Assembly: GCA_013420905.1 (NCBI GenBank)
Contig: JAAXNY010000010.1
Coordinates: 124,001-188,000 of the forward strand
Source: Collybia mongolica
Taxonomy: Eukaryota; Basidiomycota; Agaricomycetes; Agaricales; Clitocybaceae
Direction of reading: 5' to 3'
DNA: 64,000 nt
Positions 55,784 through 64,000 of this stretch are shown here, piece after piece. A program made the translations under genes and the position numbers. Position 1 is the first letter of the stretch, and the number at the start of each line of letters is the position of its first letter. The notes beneath the pieces were generated by a model that was not told the DNA's origin, did no database searches, and worked only from the letters and a program-made list of their open reading frames with translations.

Positions 55784-58700
55784 CTATTTGAGCTTTGCGA
55801 GCGTCCTCGAAAGATTATATGCGGCAGAAATTAGGGTGACGTGTCTATGGAACCCAGCATGGTTAGTCTTGGAGATAGCCCTCTCATGTTTCACTCACGT
55901 GAAGCCTTGAACGGCGTTTCCGAGACTACAATGACGGGTGCATCAGCGCCCTCCGAGGTAATTAAAGGACTGATACGCACGCTTCTCCGGCTTCGGAAAT
56001 TTCCTCGGTACACAGACCGACGTGATTAAGGTACAATAAAAAGTCCTAAATTATGTCCATTCAGTGACTGGTAGGATCGCAACACGGTGCTCCTCCTGCC
56101 ATACCTCGAACATGGAAACCGCACGTGGGAGGAGCGCCTTGTCGTATTCTCCAGCTCGGGTCAGAGCCTCGACACACCTAATAAAAGATCTTAGGAAAGA
56201 ATATACGACGTGTGATTGGACGCGCTTACCACAGGGTGCACAAACAGAATGTCCCCTCCTCTCCACCAACCCCATCATCCGCTTTATTAACATCGTAGCG
56301 ATAGACGAGATTCTATTAAGTTTTTGAATTATTTCCTTCTTGATGGACCCGAAGAATGGTCAAAACACGTACGTTGGACGTCAAACCTCCTCTTTCCGGC
56401 GTCTTCATTATCTGCTTCAAAGTGCTCACGAACCTTGGGTCGGACTATGTCAAAACAACCAATCAGGAAAAAGCCCAGCTTAAACGTTGACGGCGCACCC
56501 CATGCATGAAAAATACCAGGGGCATGATGAGGATGGCGGAGTCCAAGACATTAGTCTCCTCGTAACTCTGTCCGAAATACTTGCCCTCCTTGTTCCACGC
56601 CTTCTGCATAATCTCTTCGTACAAATCGTCCCGCGCACTCAGCCACTTGGCACGATTCGGACAAGGGAGCGAGCGTTTCTCCGTGAGACGGAGGCCTGTG
56701 GTTGTCAGAGTTTGATGAGAAAATTGGTGATAAAACTCGTGAGATGTGAACCTCTATCTATTGCCACCCTGTATAAAAGATGGGATCAACATTTAGAGAG
56801 ATTACGAGTAGTATGGTGTTTACCAGAGCATAATCTAGGAGACAAAGGGCCGTCTAGTTAGTTTCGACGAATTACTTTTCAAACATCACTTGCTTTGGAG
56901 TACTAAGGCCGGATAATCCGTGAGCTTCGGGTGCTCCAAAACAAGTAATGTTCTTACTGTAAAGTGTCTCTTCTTGTTCCGTACTTCCCTGCGATACCAA
57001 TATATAGATAAAGATAAACATTCATACGACTCCACTGACCAGATAGACCTATAGAAGGAAGAAAAATCAAAACCCTCAAAATAGAAAAGGAAGGGCAAAA
57101 TAGAGAAAGAAAATACATACAAATCAGGCTCTTTGTAATTTGCAACCACATCTAGGCGAGGAAAACATGTGAGGCACAATCTCTGAACAAACACAAGGAC
57201 ACCTACAGTCGACCCTGTTTAAAATAGCCATTATGTAGTTAGCTCGCTTCCGACGACCTCTAGTATCATACTCACAGTTCTCTGACAAGAACCCTAGTCA
57301 AGTAAACGTAACTATAAAAATATTGGCTGGAAAAGTAAAATGACTCACCAATCGTCATATCCCTGACAGTAACTGCCTTAAGGGGACATACATAATTAAG
57401 AGCGATGCCAACAACTCACCAGTGGTTTCCCGAACTATTCCAAGTTTTAGTTGTCATAAGGACTGATCGAGAAAATCTTCACCTTTTGTCCGAGATAGAT
57501 ACAATCCATACTATGTCAATCACGCATCAATATTTGGCATCTCGAAAGTTGAGAGGTCTCGAAACGTACAGTTCACCATAGATATCCTGTCCAACGAAAA
57601 GTATTACTACCAAAACTATCCCAAGTGACACTTTACGCACCAGTTGCACATGATCCGCTGCGCCATTTCCAATTCTGACAGGTTTGGATCCTTTATGTCC
57701 GTCAAGGTGAGTCAATTCTATTTCTTCCAGGTCTTTTCCGCCTAAAATAAATGATAAAAAAGACAATCTCAAGTTCAGTAAGACGATTGGGACAACAAAC
57801 AAAGCAATCAGTACCGTGAATGGTATACATGATTTGCAGACTTCCATCCGGGTTCTTATTCCTCAATCGTTCGAAGATGAATTCCATGTAAGCTAATCAT
57901 GTAATGAGCATAAGCTCTTGGCATGTTATATACGAACGAACCGTTTGCTTCTTGTGTAAATCCAAGTCTGATAAGCGCATAAAGAGTGAATGACGAATCA
58001 CGGATCCATGATGCACTAGGGGGAAGTATGTGATATCAATAAACGAGTGGATACTGACTGGCTTACCGATAGTCCCTGGAATAAAAACGTTAGGCCCGAA
58101 TAAAAATAAAACATATCAGGTATCTGACTGACCAGTTTCTCGTTCCGCCGATATACTCCGGCAGGCTGAATGTAGGACTCGCCACGACGGCGCCTATAGG
58201 TGGAATTGAGGCCGGCCCGCATTATGCGGAAAGCAACATACCAGTCGGCTCATAGATCAACAATTTAAGCGCCAGTGCACTCCGATGTACTGCTTCTTTC
58301 CACGATCCGGAATAGGTAGACTGCCGAATCCACTCATACCAATACCTGTTCGTAATCTGTTACCAAATACGATGCGTCAGGCAGGGACAATAAGGAGAGC
58401 GTTTATACACCTACGGAAAGCAGGGAATGAAGAAGTTCCTAAAATAGAAAATATCATTAGTGATATGTGCCGGGGATGTCGGACGCCGCGTACCTTGGTC
58501 AAGAACGGATCATCAAGTGCCCTGGACTTTCCCTGTGGGGTGATCAGTTGCCTTTCGACCCCGGTTTTTTCCTCCCCATCGGGCGGTGGGGTACGTAAGA
58601 CAAAGGTCACGGCCTGACCTTCAGTCAGCTGAATGGAAGCATACGCCGCGAGGCCTTTGTGGCCTTTTGAGGTGAGATCAAGAGTAGACAGCTCGATCGA

Positions 58701-59476
58701 AGGGGGTTGGCCATTCTCCGTGTTGTTCTCGACAATGTAGCGGAGATCCAAGTTCAAACCCTCGGATTCGAAGAGGACCTTCTTCTGTTGGGCGAGGGGG
58801 ACACTGGGGTCGTCGACGATGGTGGTAGTGTGGGCGTCGCGTGCATAGTTGAAAGCTGGGGCACATTGCATGAGAAGTGGGATTGAGCCACGGATGCATT
58901 CGACGCGACGGATGAGCCATGGAAGCAGGGGCTTGTGCGGCTGCGCTGGCGTATTTGAGGTGCTTGGTCGAGGAAGGAAGTCTGGGATTGGGTTAGGGTT
59001 TATTGAAAGGTATGATAGTAGCTCTACGGACCGGTGACACTCGCTACCCCCTTATCATTCATGAACTTCGTTTGAAGGACCTGTAAGGCGTGAGGACGTG
59101 TCTGCCAGTATTTGAGAGGCGACATACATTTGAACTGGGAAGGTAGTTCTGTTTCACTGAAAACGCGATAGTGGGCGTAATCGAGAAGTGGCCGCCTTTG
59201 TCTTTGTCTAGGATGCGCGCGAATATTGAGGGCGAATCGAAGTCCGGAACGCAGTAGCTCTCGACTGTGACCCCATTAGCTCGATATACGATGCATATCG
59301 GACGAATTCCTCACTGGATCCATCAAGACTGACGAGAGCTGCCGTCCGCAAATTGCCTATCCTGATGAGGCACGTCAGAGTGAGCCTGGACTCCCCTGAG
59401 TCATGAATAGTACTCACAGCGCATGGTCTGCCAGAGGAATGTAATCCCTGTCTTTCTGAGGAGAATAGATGTTCAT
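55784..59476 (-). CDS. glycoside hydrolase family 15 enzyme (glucoamylase/trehalase-like)
   Basis: An intron-rich gene. The start [20 protein letters not shown] (59476) leads to [15 protein letters not shown], then [31 protein letters not shown] and [14 protein letters not shown]. It continues with [36 protein letters not shown], a 9-nt exon for WDYR, and [18 protein letters not shown]. Next are [68 protein letters not shown] and [16 protein letters not shown]. The end is [46 protein letters not shown] and [22 protein letters not shown]. These are the N-terminal beta domain and (alpha/alpha)6 barrel of cytosolic-type GH15, with both catalytic Glu regions. There is no signal peptide. Substrate: an alpha-glucan or trehalose. 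The number of introns (about fifteen) is approximate. Confidence 0.85.
58067..58075 (-). other. 9-nt microexon encoding W-D-Y-R in GH15
   Basis: GGACTATCG is flanked by an ATTCCAG acceptor and a GTAAGCC donor. The preceding exon ends AACTG (58133) and the next begins TGCATCATGG (58015), giving N-W-D-Y-R-A-S-W, a hallmark of the GH15 active-site region. Flanking introns are 57 and 51 nt. Confidence 0.8.
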
Positions 59477-61026
59477 AGATATGTGTCGTTTCACGAAGGG
59501 TTGAAAAGAAGTGAAGGGAGCCTGGAATAGACGCGCCCTAAGTACATGTCTCATCAGAATATCTGGTGAGTAATAAAGAAGGTGGGCGGACGTCACGTGC
59601 CCTACCGCCGGTCACCTAAACGACACACAACTCAGCAATTGCCAACTTGGCGCCCGGACATGTTCAAGTTTGAGGTTGACACTGTCAGGTTGCGGAACTT
59701 ACAATCGCAACGTTATTGACGGCTCCGGATATTAATGCTCGGATGTTAGGCTCTCCTTGAACAAATATGCGCTCAAGTACCATACACCTTATCAGTTATC
59801 GTTCAGAGGATTCAAGGTGAACTCAGAAGAACCCGTATCTGTGCTAATTTAACGGGGGCCTAGGCGCTCACTTTGATGTACGTCGAGAGCGTATGAGACG
59901 TCGCCATCAAATACCAACAGTTGAGTCGGACTTGTCTGGGGGTCTAGAGTGGGCTCAGTGCTGAAGCTTGAAGTGTTTCAAAGTTCACGATGTCTTGGAA
60001 ATCGTTGTCATAACCTCGTGGGAGTCGAGGCAATGTGAATATACACTTGACGTAGAATTTTCTCTCAGCTTTCCGATCACCATCTGCTCTTCGACTTGGA
60101 AAAGCAACGATTGTCACGCCGGGAGTGTAGGGAAGCTTGGTCGAATACGAGGTGCAAAGGTTGAAGTGTATATAACCCAAGCTTATCAAGAGACGGGCGA
60201 GCTGATGCTTGACGATAATTGAGGAGTTTCGAGGAACGTTGCTTCTCGAGAAATCCTAGCCGCTTCTGGACGTGTGCTCAGCAGTGACGTGGGTGCAGAA
60301 CAAAGGAAATTGTTCGAGTGTTATGCACCTATTTACTACACAGGGTGAGAGAGAAATACAGATGGGACTAACACAAGAACCTCTGAGAGCGGCCGCGGAC
60401 CGTTTGAAGATCCTCCATATGGGCTTTCGTAACATTCAATAGTATTCAGCGTACGATCGTTGGGGCAAAGCGTTAAGGTTTGCTTATCGATGGGGATCCT
60501 CTTGCAGGATCTGTATCAACGCAGCCGACTTGTCGTTGACCATGGACGTTGAATTGGCTGTCCAACTTGAAGGGGTCTTCGGCTAATAGTGGGTAGATAA
60601 AATCGATCAGGCGAGATCAAGCTTAATTTTTGTTGGTTTTGTTATTTGGTTCGGCTATATAAGAGCCACGTTGTCCGACTTTCATCTCGACAGCCCCCCC
60701 CAAAAAAGGACTCGAATGGAACACTATTTCCTGAGAATATCCTATACACGTCCTACACACGTTAACCTCGTTTGTCCAGCAGGCTCACAGAGACTCCGAA
60801 CCACAGACCAGGCTATTGGGTATCGGGTAAAAATCTCGTCTCATCAGCGTTTATCTCGGTCTGATGATCGCGACCCCACGGCACCGTGCTTCCACACCAC
60901 CTGGTGACACGATATCCCCGCCTTACTCCTTCTTTCTCCCCACGACGGTCCGGTAGAAGCTACATAAATATGTAAGAGTGAAAAATACACCTGTCGTCCT
61001 TGCGCCGTCATAAGGACACGAACACC
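59477..61026. other. intergenic between divergent GH15 and sugar transporter
   Basis: No gene seen. It contains the two promoters. A GGCTATATAAGAG TATA-like site at 60654-60666 faces the transporter but is about 365 nt from its ATG, so a 5'-UTR intron or a closer start site is possible. Confidence 0.4.
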
Positions 61027-62839
61027 ATGAAGTCTGGAAAGTTCTTCAAAAAGCATTCGCTGAAGGTTGGCAATCGGATTACCGACGCAGCAGGCCTAAC
61101 GCTCCGCGAGACGATATTCCCCCTCTTCCTCGTTACAATTTTGTATTTTCTCTGGGTGCGTCGCAGTGACTAGGGTTTTGGGGCGGAGCTAATTCATCAT
61201 CTTTCTCAGGGATTTGCATATGGCCTTCTCGATACCCTCAACAAGCACTTCCAAAATACCCTCGGAATAACTCGAACACGTTCCTCGGGTCTTCAAGCTG
61301 CGTACTTTGGTGCTTACCCGCTGGCGTCGTTGGGATACGCCAACTGGGTTCTGAGAAAGTTTGGCTACCGCGCCACATTTATTCTGGGGTTGACGCTTTA
61401 TGGGATTGGGGCTCTGATGATGTGGCCCGCGGGTCTCAAGAGGAGTTTCGGGGGGTTTTGCGGGGCAACGTTCATCATTGGAAGTGGTCTCGGCACATTG
61501 GAAACAGCGGCTAACCCGTACATGGCTGGTGAGCTTCTTCGGTTATAGCAAAAAGGATTTGATGGAGAGTCCATATTTAGTGACGGGTCCCCCACGATAT
61601 GCCGAATTGAGAATCAATCTCGCTCAGGCCGTCCAAGCAGTTGGCACCGTTGTGGGCCCGGTATTAGGATCCTATGTATTCTTCAAGGAGACAGGCGACA
61701 GTGTCAATTCTTTGAAGACCGTGCAATGGGTGTACCTGGCTATCGCGATATTCGTGTTTTGCCTGGCAGTGGTATTCTACTTTGCGGCTATCCCAGAGGT
61801 CACAGGTGCGCGTGCTGTCGGTCCGCTGCCGCTGGGACTGTAACTCACCTTGTTCTTGGCAGATGCCGATATGGCACAGCAAGCCGAGATTACACATGTT
61901 GGAGAGCAAGATGGTGAAAAGAGCTTCTGGAGACAATATCGTCTGTTCCACGCTACCTTTGCTCAGTTCTGTTACGTCGGCGCGCAAGGTCAGATAGTCT
62001 TATCGTATTCCTTCTCTGCGCTTCATTTCTCAATTACCTGGATCCAGTCGCAATTGCGGGGTACTTTATCAATTACGTCACCGAAACCCGCGGAGAAACT
62101 TCGTCAGCGCTTGGTGCCAAGTTCCTTGCCATTGCACAAGGATGCTTTGCTGTAGGGAGATTTACTGGATCGGGTACGTTATCCATTGATGTGTCCTTTA
62201 TCTACGCTTTTGCTAATCCCGCGTTGGTAGCAATCATGCGATATGTCAAGCCACGTATAATTTTCTTGATTTACCTGTCTGGGGTTATCGCGTTTTGTGC
62301 CGCCAGTATAACGCAAGGAGGAAATACTGGGCTAGCTATGCTGAACATGGCGCTTTTCTTTGAGAGTGTCTGCTTCCCCACGATCGTGGCGCTGGGGATA
62401 CGTGGTCTAGGGAGACATACCAAGGTTTGCTCCGTTACCCCTTTAATCGTGTGCCATTCTGATGTTTTATAATTAGCGGGGTGCGGGCTGGATTGTGGGC
62501 GGTGTTGTTGGTGGAGCATGTGTACGTCAACAACCCGTCATATTCATCCATGGGATATCCGCCTCACCGAGCGTATACGATATCTAGGTTCCCCCCATCC
62601 TTGCTCGTGTCGCCGACAACCGCAACAGTACAGCGTTCGCCATGATCATCCCACTCATGTTCTTCGTGATGGCCTACACATATGCCCTCGCCGTCAATTT
62701 CGTCCCGAGCTACCGAGATCCAGCCGACAAGACTGGCGGGTCGGAGTTGGTGGTTGCGAAAGACGCCGGAATGGACAGCAGCATCGACAAGGGCAACAGT
62801 TTGGAAAAGGAGAGTAATTTGGAGAAAGAGAAAGTCTAA
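61027..62839 (+). CDS. MFS sugar transporter, FucP (L-fucose/glucose-galactose permease) type
   Basis: Eight exons (61027-61155, 61210-61528, 61581-61805, 61863-61988, 62048-62173, 62231-62424, 62477-62521, 62588-62839) sum to 1416 nt, 471 residues, in phase throughout. The N-terminal signature TLRETIFPLFLVTILYFLWGFAYGLLDTLNKHF is typical of the FHS/FucP branch of the major facilitator superfamily. Further helices include FGAYPLASLGYANWVLRKFG, GATFIIGSGLGTLETAANPYMA, TVVGPVLGSYVFF, WVYLAIAIFVFCLAVVFYF and IVGGVVGGACVPPILARVADN. About twelve helices are predicted. The C-terminus is charged and cytosolic (DSSIDKGNSLEKESNLEKEK). Proton-coupled hexose or deoxyhexose uptake at the plasma membrane is likely. 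It is divergent from the GH15 enzyme, which suggests but does not prove linked use of released sugar. Confidence 0.87.
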
Positions 62840-64000
62840 ATTGGGGCTTTGTGGGAATGAGATTTCGAGATAATTACGAGGCATGTTATTGCCCCTTCTG
62901 ATTGGTTACGACAAGATGTACTATACGACGCTCTATTGATTGACGCATATCTTTTGGAGTGGGGTTTTGAACGATATCGCCTCGTTGCTCGTAGGAAAGT
63001 ATGTAGGACGAGAAAGAGAACTATGCACATGGAGATCTTTGTACGTTGAGCCAATTATAAACAGGATCGTCGTGTATGGATGCCGTACATTGGATCGGTC
63101 ATGGCCTTAGGTACGGCTCAGTCCTTATGGGATTGGGGCCGGTGTGCAGATCCTATACTTAAGTATCAACAATTCACCGAGCTGCCCGGGTACACAGTTA
63201 TACCGCAGTCATAACGATCTTCATATCAAAATTCTCTAAATATCTATCTATCTATAAGTACTTCTTGGTCGCACACGCGAGCCCGTATCAAGGTCAGCCG
63301 CTCCGAGTCCCCTACCATACCCAAAAATAACCCGAGTAATCAGCCGATAGCGAATGATTAACACGTCGCGAGAGAAGTTACATTCCAATCACATTCCCAC
63401 ACGAAGTTACACTGACCCTGACACAGTCCGGCGGCTCTTTTTTCTGGCGGACAGTCTATCTAATTGAGTATCGGTACCATGAATAGAATAAGGAGTTACG
63501 ATTATACCTGGGTCTGTCATTTTCCCGACCGTTAGTTAGTAGTTACCGGACCTGTGGCCGAGCTCGGGCTTAGCATGTATTCAAAGCTAGCCGCAACTAG
63601 CGTCTGCCGAGAGGTCTAAGATAGAAAGCAACGAGCAAGCCCAGAGATATTCATTCGTAGGGCAGGACTTGGCCTGAACGTCCAGTAATGCAGAGCTCCT
63701 GATAAAACAAGTAAACCTTCAACTATATCCAATGTGGCGGTCCCTGCGTCCGTGAGCCATTCTTACGTCCATGTGCCTAGCTAGGAAGTTACAGGCAACG
63801 TTCACGTTTTACTTGCCGGGTTCATGAGGGTACCATACTTGCTACATCTCCGCTCTCGATAACTGAGGCAAATCGCCGGTAAGTTCGATGTGTCAGTTAG
63901 GACATGGGACTCGGAATATATTCTTGTGATTGATAAATTTGAGTGCTCCCGATCCGCATTGATGCTTCGCGAGAAGCTTGAAGTTAAAGATAATAATGAT
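62840..64000. other. right-edge intergenic sequence
   Basis: No gene recognised. A short TATC microsatellite (TATCTATCTATCTATAAG) lies near 63241-63258. Confidence 0.4.

Overview
The window is nuclear DNA of an Agaricomycete-type basidiomycete. The evidence is gene structure (many GT-AG introns of about 46-65 nt, several very small exons), mushroom-type families (F-box/LRR, DUF6535, fungal calcium-binding protein, short tyrosinase, FucP-like sugar transporter) and a eukaryotic tRNA-Ser without an encoded CCA end. I assembled gene models by eye from reading frames and splice consensus. Where exon lengths sum to an open frame I say so; other exon edges are approximate.

Layout. 0-8 kb: 3' part of an F-box/LRR gene, a DUF6535 membrane protein (-), and a seven-exon gene (-) with four C2HC zinc modules, a His/Pro tract and an MCM3-like tail. 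8-13 kb: no convincing gene. 13-15 kb: one or two unknown Cys-containing proteins (-). 15.8-17.2 kb: a secreted short tyrosinase (+). 17.5-22.6 kb: three tandem histidine-phosphatase (PGAM-like) paralogues (-) with a duplicated promoter block carrying a CACGTG box. 23.1-24.5 kb: a signal-anchored single-pass membrane protein (+). 24.7-26.7 kb: a beta-helix glycoside hydrolase-like gene (-). 27.9 kb: tRNA-Ser(AGA). 28.4-29.1 kb: an unknown GC-rich gene.

29.2-35.3 kb is an AT-rich, CpG-poor block that includes 1.8 kb with no CpG at all. It holds Gypsy-type retrotransposon debris (zinc knuckle, DCGA protease) and tRNA-like SINE pieces. 35.8-39.4 kb: a fungal-specific transcription factor (+). 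40.0-43.6 kb: two tandem GDSL/CE16-type esterases (-), each with a 9-nt microexon that encodes the catalytic GDS motif.

45.1-59.5 kb is a segmental array of roughly 2-3 kb units. The unit order is: secreted Cys-rich protein (+), fungal calcium-binding protein (-), spacer, 3' end of a GH15 gene (-). Only the rightmost unit joins an intact GH15 gene. 61.0-62.8 kb: a FucP-type MFS sugar transporter (+), divergent from GH15.

Taken together the secreted hydrolases (beta-helix enzyme, two esterases, GH15), the sugar importer and the tyrosinase suit extracellular carbohydrate or phenol use by a saprotroph. This is inference from content; fungal genes are not in operons. The strongest leads are the 9-nt microexons, the four-module zinc-finger gene, the segmental array, the CpG-free block and the conserved phosphatase promoter box.
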